From positions 1,204,313,222 to 1,204,377,221 of the forward strand of contig NC_056727.1 of NCBI RefSeq assembly GCF_019279795.1: a DNA stretch of 64,000 nt, in the 5' to 3' direction. The notes under the pieces are model-generated. The model had not been told where the DNA came from and did not search any database. It saw nothing but the letters and a program-made list of their open reading frames with translations. Position numbers and translations under genes: made by a program. The stretch is from Protopterus annectens (lineage: Eukaryota > Chordata > Ceratodontiformes > Protopteridae). Shown here piece by piece: positions 11,753 to 22,153 of this stretch (position 1 is its first letter; each line of letters opens with the position of its first letter).

Positions 11753-13502
11753 TGCCTCTTTGTGTAGGAGCTTGCCATTGTCTGCCTCTAAACGATCCTT
11801 GGGATTGCCCTCTGCCCCTCGGGCGCCTGTATCTACCTCTTTGGGGTCTGTCCGTGGCTGGAAAGGGCCAATTTTTGGAAGGCCAATTTCTACTGAAACG
11901 TGGGGGTTGTACCTGTAGAAAATCTTTCACTGTTTGCATTGATTTAGCCTTTTCCTCCATTTTCCTTAATACCTCCTCAGCATTAGCACCAAATAATACA
12001 TCCTTTTGTAGAGGGGCATCTAATAATTTAGCTTTGACATGATCTGGTAAGGTTTGTTCCTTGAGCCAGGCATGCCTACGTATGACTGATCCTGTAACAG
12101 CAGCTCTACATGAGGCCTCTAGAGCATCAAAACCACATTGTAAGGTATGTTTACCCACTTGTTCTGCACTATGCATCAAATCCTTCAACTCCTTCAAGTC
12201 TGGTTGTTCAGGTTGTGACATTTTACTTCTCAATTGTGATAACAAAAACTGTTGGTACTTTAGCATATGGAACTGACAGTTTAATGCCCTCATGGTTAAG
12301 GTGGCGGAGGTATATACCTTTTTTCCCCACCTTTCTAAGGATCTGGAATCTCTCTCGGAAGGTAATGGATTTTTAGCAGTGGAGGCCTTAATTCCCTTGG
12401 GGCCCTGTGAGATAGTTTCTGGGTCAGCAGCATGGCTTTTGTATAGAAATTGGTGTGAGTCAGGAACCCTGTAGTACCTGTCAGGCTTAACTGGAGCTGG
12501 AGGTAGAGAATCCGGGTTAAGGCAGGCCTCTGAGTACACATCATCTAGTATGTCCAAGACAGGAGGTATAGCTAGAGACCTGTGCTGAGGTAGCAAGAGA
12601 AATTCCCTAAGCCTTTTCTTGGAATCTGAATAATCTTGGCCTTCCCAGTGGAAGTGTTCCCTTAAGGTATGCAAAGTTTCCCCAAATGAGCAATCCTCTG
12701 GGGGGGGGGACAGAGGGGATGGACTCCTCAGCATCAGAATCTTCAAAAGGGGAGTAAGAATGTTCCTGTTCATCAGAGTGCTCTGAAATAATGGAGCCCT
12801 GATCAGAGGAGGGGGATTCTTCCTCCACTCTGGGCCTTTTGTCTGGGGGGGGGGGGGGTTGAGAACTCCTGATAAGAGTGATCAAATCCTCAGCCATTTT
12901 AAGCATCTGTTTTTTAGGCATGGGGCCTGGAGATGGGCCCTGTGTAGCTTGTCTTTTAGAATGCATGGCTGCTTTAGACTTAGTGTAAGCCTTGATGGAA
13001 AAAGAAGAGGAAGGTCTGAAGACACCTTGAGAGGAGGTAGACATGTCCACATTTTGAGATTCACCGCCAAGAGTGGCTTCGGTATCTGTAGTCAGGGTGT
13101 GGGCCGAGGAGCCTGTGACCTCGGGCACAGGAGACACCGCCAATGTAGTGTCGTCGGTAGTCAGGGGCTGCGTAGGCGCCTCGCTGAGAACCGGACCACG
13201 TATAGTCGGCTTTGGCGTGGTGTCGATAGAGGCCACGGACCTCGTGTGTCAGTCCTTGTCTTTGCATTTTTTTGACAAAACTGGAGTCAGAGTATCCGAC
13301 GATATAATATAGTTAAATTTTTTCCAAAATAATGCTGGGTGAACTCCGCCCGACGCTTAATGGTGCGTTTGTTGAATGTAGCACAAAAGTGACAGACCGA
13401 GACGTTGTGGACTGGGCCTAAACAAGGAATACAGAGGGAATGGAAATCCTTATGCGGTATTTGATTCCCACATGAAATACAATTATTAACTTTGTCTGAC
13501 AT
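11712..13502 (-). pseudogene. DIRS gag-like region, copy 1
   Basis: Starts with a Cys-rich module (CISCGNQIPHKDFHSLCIPC, then CHFC) that looks like a small zinc-binding fold. A Ser/Pro-rich acidic linker follows, then the conserved central domain (CRAAVTGSVIRRHAWLKEQ), and finally an Arg/Gly-rich tail likely to bind nucleic acid. It is the presumed structural protein of the element and has about one break. The same domain order recurs in copies 2, 3 and 4. Confidence 0.8.
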
Positions 13503-13632
13503 CGGTCTGAGGCAAGAAAAGTTTCCCCAATGGGGTACTTAGCTTTCAAGAAGACTTCGGTTGCAAAATTTTCATAATTTCAGGAGCTGGCCGACCGGCA
13601 CTTGCAAACTGCTTCTGCTTCGGGCACTGCGC

Positions 13633-13799
13633 AGCAAGAAAGACTGAAGAAAATGGTGTCGGCTGGTTATTTTATACCCCTGGCGCACTGACGTCAGGGA
13701 AAAAGCGACGACAACCGACGCCGGACCTAGACTTTGGAATTCGGCCGACCGAGGACCCGCCTGACGGCAGGAGAACCCATCTGTTATGACTGCAGCTGT
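13633..13799 (-). repeat. Right inverted terminal repeat, DIRS copy 1
   Basis: Pairs with 8287-8452. It is the 5' end for minus-strand transcription and carries the promoter-like CRE and TATA motifs. Confidence 0.88.
13668..13696 (-). promoter_or_regulatory. CRE plus TATA promoter-like module in DIRS repeat
   Basis: Reading the minus strand, a perfect CRE palindrome TGACGTCA (13689-13696) lies about 13 bp upstream of a TATA-like TATAAAATA (13668-13676). Spacing and order fit a polymerase II core promoter for the element. Function is inferred from motifs only. Confidence 0.6.
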
Positions 13800-13812
13800 A
13801 TGCACGATGAAC

Positions 13813-14044
13813 ATCTGCATGAACTCAGCTGTACATGATGGGAGGGACACAGGCTCATCATGGCACAGGAAACCTGACTGACAGACAACAGGTGGACAGT
13901 GCTGTGTGACAGTTGGGGTGAGGGTGCCCCCACCTAACAAAGATTCTCTACCTCCTCAGCTGCCTATCTGCTTGCTGGATCTCTATACCTGCCTCATTTG
14001 CATGTTATTTATCTGCTTATGAGATGATTTGCATGCCACGGAAA
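13813..14044. other. 232-bp spacer between two DIRS elements
   Basis: Unassigned DNA resembling the composition of 1-8.2 kb. It ends in CACGGAAA, which matches in inverted orientation the sequence just beyond the other end of copy 2. Confidence 0.5.
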
Positions 14045-14089
14045 GTACAGTTGTGTACACTTACCATAAATGTAAATGTTCGAGTGTAT

Positions 14090-14254
14090 TCACTGTTGCA
14101 ATCATCACATTTGGGTTATCTGCTTGCAGTAGCCCTCAGTCGGCCTGATTATCAAAGTCTTGGGTCCTGCATCGGTTGCTGTCTCATATTTCATGCTTCA
14201 GGTAGTCAGAAGTATAAAGCATGTAGCCAACGCCATTACATCAGTTTTTCTTGC
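14090..14254 (+). repeat. Left inverted terminal repeat, DIRS copy 2
   Basis: Inverted match to 19351-19513 with scattered differences. It includes the shared CTTGGGTCCTGCATCGGTTG block and a TATAAAG motif. Confidence 0.85.
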
Positions 14255-14417
14255 CCCAGATGTCAGGTGTCACCCCTAATGGGAAGCAATTAAATATATA
14301 TTTGCAAGGTTATACCTCCAATAAAAAAGCAGATACACCAAAAAGCTTTTAAGCATAGTAAAGGAGAATCGAGGTATAGCCAAAAGAAGTCAGGGGGCTG
14401 GAGAGAGGGTAACCAGG

Positions 14418-14515
14418 ACTGCAATAGTGAATACACTCGAACATCTACATTTATGGTAAGTGTACACAACTGTACTATGTTCTTCATGTTTCACTGTTGC
14501 AGTCATCACATTTGG
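14418..14515. repeat. Internal complementary region, DIRS copy 2
   Basis: Joins the reverse complement of the outer left end to the reverse complement of the outer right end through CTGTAC-TAT-GTTC, exactly as in copy 1. Confidence 0.87.
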
Positions 14516-14549
14516 GTAGATTCCCAAAGCTAAGGATGGGAGGAGGAAT

Positions 14550-15995
14550 TTAGATAGCATTAGGACCAGCTATAAGGCCCTGCAAGACTGCAGTGGCAAA
14601 GTCAGCTCTGGATTTAGAGAAAATTGGCAAATGGTAATGCTTGGTGAAAGTATGTACAGAACTCCAGGTGGCAGCTTCTAGGATGTCCCTGGTAGGGACA
14701 CCTCTGAGAATGGCTGTAGAGGTAGATGCAGCCCTGGTTGAGTGCGGTCTTATCCCCTGTGAGATAGGTTTTCCATGGTGCTTGTAGCAGAAATTAATGC
14801 AATGGGCTATCCATTTAGAAATGGTTTGCTTTGAATTCCCCTCTGCCCCTGCAGCAAATGCCACCAGCAGTGGTTTAGATTTCCTTTGAGGTTTAGTCCT
14901 GTCCAAGTAAAATTTAAGTTGTCTGTGCACATCTAAGGAGTGCAGTATCCATTCCCCTTTGTTCTGTGAGTTAGAAATGAAGGTTGGCAAATGAACGGAC
15001 TGATTAAGAGTCACACTGGATACTACCTTGGGCATGAAGGAGAGATTGGTCCTGAGGGACACTCTGTCCGCATGAAAGATGATGAAAGGCTCCAATGCCA
15101 TAAGGGCCTGTAATTTAGATACACTTCTTGCTGAAGTGATTGCTAAAAGTAAGGCTGTTTTCCAAGAAAGGAATTTTAACTCTGCACTTGCAGCTGGCTC
15201 AAAAGGAGGTCGAGTGAGTTTTTCCAATACAAAGTTAAGATCCCAGGCTGGAGTTGGGGCTCTCCTGAGTGGTCTTAAGTTTTTGGCTCCTCTGAGGAAC
15301 TGCTTGAGCAGTGGATGAGAGAAGATGGGTGCTTCTGTGTTGTAATAAGCTGAAATGGCTGAGGCATGAATTTCTATGGAGGAAAAAGAAAAGCCCTTGT
15401 GAAGCATCTCAGTTAAGTATTGAAGAATCTGAGGTAAATTGAGTGCTGCTGTGCCCATCCCTTGGTTCCAGGAACAGAATCTTTTCCATTTTTCAGCATA
15501 AGAGTTTCTAGTACTAGGCCTTCTTGCCTCCAAAATGACATCCAACACTTGTTTACTGAGGGATGGTAAGGGAGAGATAAGGTAATTAGCCAGGCTGCCA
15601 GGTTCAGGGTTTGAAGTTGAGGATGCAGAATCTGGCCCTCTTGCTGGGACAGTAGGGTAGGTGTCTGAGGTAGGTGCCATGGAGCCAGCAGTGACAAACT
15701 GTGCAAAAGGGGGTACCAGTGTTGGAGTGGCCAGTCTGGTGCAATCAGTATCATCCTTGGTTTGTCCTGTTTGATCTTTAGTAGTACTTTGGAGAGGAGA
15801 GGCAGAGGAGGAAAGGCATAAACTGATAGATTTTTCCAGTTGAAGGACAGGGCATCCACCTTCCAAGCTTGTTTGTGGGAAGTCCTTGTGCAGAATTTGT
15901 CTAATTGGTAGTTCGGAGGGGAGGCAAACAGGTCTATATCTGGGACCCCCCATTTGTTTATCAACATGTTGAAAGTCTTTGGTTCCAGTTTCCAC
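14550..15995 (-). CDS. DIRS tyrosine recombinase, copy 2
   Basis: One open frame of 481 codons; the recombinase proper occupies roughly the last 350. Visible motifs are RRPSTRNSYAEKWKRF (core-binding part), ARSVSKLQAL in the first catalytic segment, RPHSTRAASTSTA (His-x-x-Arg) and HTFTKHYHLP (His and Tyr region). It would act on circular element DNA in the nucleus. The N-terminal part overlaps the RT frame. Treated as a fossil. Confidence 0.88.
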   Translation of the reverse strand: METGTKDFQHVDKQMGGPRYRPVCLPSELPIRQILHKDFPQTSLEGGCPVLQLEKSISLCLSSSASPLQSTTKDQTGQTKDDTDCTRLATPTLVPPFAQFVTAGSMAPTSDTYPTVPARGPDSASSTSNPEPGSLANYLISPLPSLSKQVLDVILEARRPSTRNSYAEKWKRFCSWNQGMGTAALNLPQILQYLTEMLHKGFSFSSIEIHASAISAYYNTEAPIFSHPLLKQFLRGAKNLRPLRRAPTPAWDLNFVLEKLTRPPFEPAASAELKFLSWKTALLLAITSARSVSKLQALMALEPFIIFHADRVSLRTNLSFMPKVVSSVTLNQSVHLPTFISNSQNKGEWILHSLDVHRQLKFYLDRTKPQRKSKPLLVAFAAGAEGNSKQTISKWIAHCINFCYKHHGKPISQGIRPHSTRAASTSTAILRGVPTRDILEAATWSSVHTFTKHYHLPIFSKSRADFATAVLQGLIAGPNAI

Positions 15996-17335
15996 TCGTG
16001 TGGGTCCCTGGGATTTCTGCTTAGTTCATCTGCCAGTGTATTTAGCTTTCCTCGCAGGAATTGAGCCTGTAGATGCACTTGGTAGCTCAAGGCTGTGTTC
16101 CACAGAGCCATGGCTAGTCTGCAGAGGGGATATGAATGGGTACCCCCTGCTTGTTTATGTACCACATAACAGTTTTGTTGTCCGTCTTTACCATTAATTC
16201 CACTGGAAGAATGTGGTCCTTGAAGGCTGCAGGTGCATTTGACTTGGGTTTCATTTGTCCTGAATGCACTTCCCTGCCAGGTGAACCCACCATGCATAGT
16301 CTGATGCATCTGTTGCTAGGGCGGCAGGGGGTAGAGTGAATGGTAGTCCCTTGTTTTGGTGGCAGGCCTCTGCCCACCAAAGGAACTCTGACTGTAGGCA
16401 AGGTATGACAGGAATCATTGCTTCTAGATCCTGAGAATATTGACACCATAGGCTTTTTAGATACCATTGTAGTTTCCTCATATGCAGTCTTGCATATGGA
16501 ATTAGGAGAATGCAGGAGGCCATGAACCCCAAGGCTTGCAGTATTTACCTTGCAGATAGCAGGGTCTTTGTAGCCATTAGTTTGAAGTAAGTTGTCAAAT
16601 GAATTTGTTTCTCTGGCGTGAGGAAAGCCATCTGGGAAGTTGTGTTCAAGCTTGCTCCCAGGAATATAATTTGTTGACAGGGTACCAGCTGTGATTTTTT
16701 TTTCGTTTATGGTGTACCCCAAACAAGTTAGCACCTTTTGTACAAATGCCAGATGATTTAAAAGTATGTCCTGGCTTTCTGCCTGAATTAGACAATCGTC
16801 CAGGTATGGGTATATTTGAATATTTCTTTGCCTGCAAAATGCAATGACTGGAAATAGGCACTTTGTGAATACCCTGGGTGCAGTAGATAAGCCAAAGGGC
16901 AGTGCAGAGAACTGATAGTGCATACAGCCTGCTTTGAAGTGTAGGTATCTTCTGCAAGACTCCTTGATTGTGATGTGCAGATAGGCTTCCTTTAGATCCA
17001 GTGTTGCCAACCAGGCATCCTTGCCTAGCATAGGAAGCAACTGGTGAAGGGTTAGCATCTTGAATTTTGGGATCACCAAAAAGGTGTTTAGGCTAGAAAG
17101 GTCCAGGATAGGACGCCATGAGTTGTCTTTTCTGGGTACCAGGAAATGTCTTGAATAGAAACCTTGTCCCTTTTCCTCTTCTGGTACAGTTTGAATAGCC
17201 CTTATGCTTAAGAGAGCGAGTACTTGCTTTTGAGCCTCTGCCCACTGATTTGGGGATAGAGCTGGTCAACCCTTTGGGGTTGGTAGCGTGTGGAAGTGAA
17301 ATCTGTATCCTTGGGAAACTACATTTAAAACCCAT
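15690..17335 (-). pseudogene. DIRS reverse transcriptase / RNase H region, copy 2
   Basis: RT motifs LDLKEAYLHITI and YPYLDDCLIQ, RNase H pieces (DASDYAW and KTDNKTVMWYINKQG) and the C-terminal domain (VPDIDLFASPPNYQLDKF) appear in the usual order. The region is broken, with several interruptions. Confidence 0.82.
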
Positions 17336-19212
17336 TTGTCTTGGGTAATGAGTTCCCAGTTTTTTGCCTGCAGAGCAATCTTTTCCCCTAAAGGAGCAGT
17401 CAGTTGAGAAGGGCTTGGAAGTTTTAAAGTTAAGTCATTGAGCAGTTTACCATAGGAGGGAGTCTTACTACTCCCTGATTTGGAAGTGGGAGCCCCCCAC
17501 TGCTTAGTCCTGTGCTTATCCTGGGATTGAAGTCTGGGTCTTCTGCTGGTTCTGTGTTTGGACTGGGAAGGCCTGGAATAGGCAGGAAAGGACCAGTTAT
17601 TAGGAGGCCACTGCCTACTAAATCTTGGAGGCTGTACTTGTAGGAAATCTTTAACTTCTTTTGCTTTGTTGCCAAACAGATGGTCCTGATTTAAGGGAGC
17701 ATCCAGCAATTTAGCTTTAACATGATCTGGCAAAGACTGCTCCTTAAGCCAAGCATGCCTTCTAAGTACAGACCCAGTGACAGCAGCCCTGCAAGATGCC
17801 TCTAGTGAATCAAAACCACATTGCAAAGAAAGTATGTTTTCCAACTTGTTCAGCAAAATGCATTAAATCCTGTAAATTCTTATATTCAGCACAGTCAGGA
17901 ATCAACATCATTTACTGTTTAAGCAATCCAATAATATGCTGCTGATACTTTAACACATGAAACTGGCAGTTTAAGGCCCTAATGGTCAAGGTTGCAGAAG
18001 TTTATACCTTCTTACCCCATCTATCCAGCGCCCTGGAATGTCTGTCAGAGGGGGTAGGATTTTTGGCAGTAGTAGCCTTAATGCCCTTGGGTCCTTATGA
18101 AATGGTCTCAGGATCTGCAGTAGGATTTTTAAAAAGGAACTTGTGAGAGTCAGGAACCCTGTAATATCTATCAGGTTTTCTGGGAGCAGGAGGTAAAGAG
18201 TCAGGGGCCAAGCTAGATTCCGAAAAGGCATCATCACCAATGTCTAGTACAGGGGGATAGCTAAAGGCCTGTGTTGGGGAAGGAGTAAGAAATCCCTAAG
18301 CCTCTTTTTAGAATCAGAGTAATCCTGGCTTTCCCAGCGAAAATGCTCCCTAAGAGTATACAAGGTTTCACCAAAAGAAAAATCCTCTGGAGGGGAAACA
18401 GAGGGAATAGATTCCTCTGCATCAGGATCCTCATAGGTAGATAAAGGTAAATCCTGGTCATCAGAGGAAACAGAAATTTCAGAATTCTGATCAGAAGTAT
18501 CATAAGCAAATTCAGTCCTTGGTCTTTTAGAGGGGGAAGGTTAGCTTCCCCTGATTAAAGTAATAAGGTCTTCAGCCACTCTTATCATTTGTTTTTTAGG
18601 CATAGAGGCCTGACCATGCAGTCTGGGCGTCGGTTTTCTAGGCATGGTTCGAGTTTTAGGCCTTGAAGAAGAAGATGGCGTTGGTTTAATATGCAAGTCA
18701 GTAGGCCTGAATACACCCTCAGAAGCCGGTGCCTGCACAGCGGCTCCGGACCCATCCAAGGTAGAGTCATCCGCAGGTTCCACGGCTGAAACATCTCGCC
18801 GCATACCGGACTCTGAATGGGTATCAGTAGAGGCCTGTGAATCTGAAGTAGCGGGTATCAGGGGCTGCAAAAGCACCTCACTGAGTGCCAGTGAACTGGC
18901 GACTAGCTTAAGAGAAGTGTCGGCAGCAGCTTTGGACCTAGGCGGCCTGTCTCTGTCTTTATCTTTGCGTTTTTTCAGAATGTTGGTAGTCGAATGGCTT
19001 ACCAAAGACATATCTGGATAATTGAACTGAGTACCAAAATATTTAGAAACGTCAATATACTGACGACGAATAGTTCGTTTTTTAAATAAGGCACAAAACC
19101 AACAGCGAAGTACGTCATGGTCAGGGCCTAGGCAAGGAATACAGTACAAATGAAAATCTTTACGAGGTATTTGCTTTCCACAAGAAATACAATTACTGAC
19201 TTTTACTGACAT
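17266..19212 (-). pseudogene. DIRS gag-like region, copy 2
   Basis: Begins with the same Cys-rich module as copy 1 (CISCGKQIPRKDFHLYCIPC, then CWFC). The conserved central CRAAVTGSVLRRHAWLKEQ and a basic tail follow. Broken, with several interruptions. Confidence 0.8.
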
Positions 19213-19350
19213 CGGTTAAGAGCAAGAAAAAATTCCCCCAATGGGGTACTTAGCTTTAGTTGAAGACTTCAGTTCTGAAACTCGAAAATGGAAATTTCAG
19301 GAGTTGGCTGACCGACACTTGCGAACTGCTTCTGCTTCGGGCACCGCACA

Positions 19351-19513
19351 GCAAGAAAGACTAATGTAATGGCATGGGCTGCATGCTTTATACCCCTGAC
19401 TACCTGACTTCATGGAAGATGAGAGCAACCGATGCAGGACCCAAGACTTTGATAATCAGGTCGACTAAGGGCTACTGCAAGCAGATAACCAAATGTGATG
19501 ACTGCAACAGTGA
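19351..19513 (-). repeat. Right inverted terminal repeat, DIRS copy 2
   Basis: Pairs with 14090-14254. A TATAAAG box lies at 19387-19393 on the minus strand. The CRE of copy 1 is not intact here. Confidence 0.85.
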
Positions 19514-19629
19514 AACACGAAGAACATCTTTCCGTGAGGGTGTGTGCATGTGCACTGCTCAGCAGTGCTCATTGGATCTAAAACCTGATTGCTTTCATGT
19601 AAGCAGTGCAGTGCAATGCCTACATGGAA

Positions 19630-21100
19630 CAAAAAGTGTAGGCTTTATTAATTCCCCCCCACACTCTATTTTGATGACATGGTCATTTACTGATCAGGTC
19701 ACTCTCACACCAACATTCAATGTCAGCTCCAGTCAGGCTTACATAAGCTCCATCAATGGCTCAAACCACAAACTACTTCTCAGCCCCACCAAAAACAAAA
19801 ACTATGCTTTTTGGAAATCCAGAGAAAATTCATCATACATCTGACTCTTTAACTATTTTTAACTTATGCAACCATTCCATAGAAACAATCTCCATCTTTA
19901 AATACCTAGGATTCTAGCTTGATACCAAAAAATGCATCATTATTCTCTTTGGAGAGAGTGATGTCCCCACAAATTATCACATTAATAACAACATCCTAAG
20001 CACTCAATCATTCATGAGGGTTTTGGGCACCTGAGTTGATAGCAACCTGACTTTTGACCACCATGTTGCATCTGTGGTATGGAAAGCCTTCTACATGGCC
20101 CACCTCATAAGTAAGGGTATCTCATCCAGGAACAAGGAGGTCATAACATCCCTGTATTATTCCCTTATAAGGCCCATTATTGAGTACAACGTGCCTTTTG
20201 GCATGTGGTTCACAAAGCACATGCGGCAGCTGGAGAGACCACAGAGGTTCCTCACCAGGAGAATCCAAGGCCTCAAACATCTACCTTACACAGATAGGCT
20301 AAAAGCCCTATCCCGCTACTCAGTTTCATACAGACTCCTCAGAGGTGACCTCTGTCTGGTATACAAGGCAATCACGGACCCCACCTTGATGGGACTGCTG
20401 CTTATCCGCAAGTCAAGCTCCACTGAAGTAACCCCACATGTACAGCCTCAACCTGATCTGTGACATCAAAAAGACTTGTTGGCAGGACAGATTTGTGTCC
20501 CAGAGACTCCTTCATCTATGAAATAGACTCTCTCTCCACATCAAACAGAGTACCTCTTTACCCCTTTTTAAGTGCAACCTGGATAAGTGGATGGGAAACA
20601 GAAAATATACCCCTGGGGTTCCACCCATGTCCCTGCTCGACAGGGGCATTGGGTGCTGATTTGTCTAAAGATGGGCCAAACTCTTGGCTAGGCTTATAAG
20701 GGCCTCAGGGCCAATAGTCTAATAACCTCCTATGATTCTATGATCCTATCAGCAGTCACTAAATTTCCATTTCCACATAGACAAAGTGGGAGCAAAAATA
20801 AATTCCCTCCTTGTCTGGGCCAAAAACAATCTTCTCTTTTCTCTCCTAATCAGCAAAGCACCCATTGGCAATGGAGTTTTCCTTTCTCAACTTGAATATG
20901 GGCTTACAATCTTTGCTTCTACCTCAAACTAAAACATCACCACACTCCAAACTATCTCTTACAGCATCTGCTGATTCATTAAAAACTCACCTGTCTGTGA
21001 TCATCATTGTATGACCCTAGAAAAAGCCAAATGGCTACTCATAAAACAAAGATATCACTTATTGTTAGGATCCCAACTCTACAAGTAACTCCAACTTTAC
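19630..21100 (+). mobile_element. L2/Rex-like LINE fragment interrupted by a CR1
   Basis: Two pieces, 19630-19924 and about 20756-21100, read as one LINE reverse transcriptase. The first has the post-catalytic segment (AYISSINGSNHKLLLSPTK and a KYLGF-like motif). The second has the thumb region (INSLLVWAKNNLLFSLLISK, SQLEYGLTIFASTSN). Both carry stops and frame changes. A CR1 fragment sits between them. It is truncated at the 5' side, where no endonuclease is seen. Its 3' side abuts the tail of a minus-strand LINE. Confidence 0.6.
19925..20755 (+). mobile_element. CR1-type LINE 3' fragment
   Basis: The C-terminal part of a CR1 reverse transcriptase: VDSNLTFDHHV, KAFYMAHLISKGISSRNK, LIRPIIEYNVPFGMW, then RFLTRRIQGLKHLPY and SVSYRLLRGDLCLVYKAI. 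A short 3' UTR follows, ending with GGGCC...AATAGTCTAATAACCTCC and the CR1-like tail TATGATTCTATGATCC. It is 5' truncated. The open frame (20074-20463) covers most of the thumb and C-terminal part. It lies inside an older LINE. The same family occurs at 26.2-28.8 kb on the other strand. Confidence 0.8.
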
Positions 21101-22153
21101 ACATTTATTTATGCATTTATTTATCGTTTGATAAACATTTGATTGACCGAAAAGTCCACCTGAGTAGGCATCCTTTTTCACTGGATGCCTGAGGACAAAA
21201 GCTCCAAAGTATTACAAAAATATTTTAAAAACAATATTTTTACAGTCTTCAAAAATAATACAAAAACATCTACAGTTTAAATAATTATACCACATTAGAC
21301 ATAATGTGACTACATTGGTTAAATAGCTACAACTTATATGACACTGATTTGACATTTAGAGAAACTTAGCCAGTTTACAGAAATTAAAGTTAAGTTAATT
21401 TAATACTAACAGGAATCACAATATGAAGTGAGAGAAAAAACAGAGCTATGACACATTTAAATAGAGTTAGGCATGATAAATCGATTGAAGTTAGTAAGTG
21501 AGTGAAGAAGGGTAGTAAAAAGGTATAAGGTATGAAGTACTTGCTCATATTTAGGGATGTAGTTTATCCTTGGGCTGAGAAAAAACAGATACAAATGTTG
21601 GCTAGGAAGTCTTTCAGAATGGTTTTAAAGGACTGGAGGGAGGGGACTGACCTGATGGATATAGGTAAGGAGTTCCAGGCCTTAGCAACATGGTATGAGA
21701 TGAGTAGAGACCACACCCAGCATATTTGATTGATTTGTGGACAGATAGATGTTTTGGTCATTGGATCATAATGACCAAGTGGGAGCATAGTTATGCAGTG
21801 CGGCATTTAGTGCTTGACAAGTAGATCTTGCTTGATAATTTTATACGTGGTAAGAAGCTGTGTATATGTTACTTGAGGAGGTAGTTCTCACCAATTTAAA
21901 CATTTTAGTTCTATACAGTGGTGGGTTCTGAAAGGGGTACTTCCTACAAATTAATCCACTTATTGTAGCATTGTTCAAGTTTTGCTTTTACTGATGTCTG
22001 GATGGGAGAGCCTTAAATTAGGGAAAGGAAAATGTAAGTAGTGGCAAGGGCATTGGTGATAAAGATTTGAGTCTGTAAAGCGTCCCTAGTCTTTTGTGAG
22101 TTTTTTTAATGCAATTTTATAAATGAGGGTTGAATTTAAAGATTATCATCCAC

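Larger units (their letters stand above)
8242..13812 (-). mobile_element. DIRS-type YR retroelement, copy 1 (nearly whole)
   Basis: A 5.6 kb element read on the minus strand. From its 5' end at the right: right inverted terminal repeat, gag, reverse transcriptase/RNase H, tyrosine recombinase, internal complementary region (ICR) and left inverted repeat. The two repeats match over about 165 bp. Their non-identical outer ends are found joined in the ICR, the arrangement DIRS elements need to form a circular intermediate. All expected parts are present, with roughly two breaks. It looks young compared with copies 3, 5 and 6, because the inverted repeats remain nearly identical. No target-site duplication is seen, as expected for integration by a tyrosine recombinase. 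Confidence 0.9.
14045..19525 (-). mobile_element. DIRS-type YR retroelement, copy 2 (nearly complete layout)
   Basis: A 5.5 kb element with the same layout and orientation as copy 1 but from a distinct subfamily: protein motifs match well, while the terminal repeats differ. Right repeat, gag, RT/RNase H, recombinase, ICR and left repeat are all present. The recombinase frame is open throughout; the gag and RT parts hold several breaks. The two repeats match at roughly nine bases in ten by eye, so it appears older than copy 1. No target-site duplication is seen. Confidence 0.9.
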
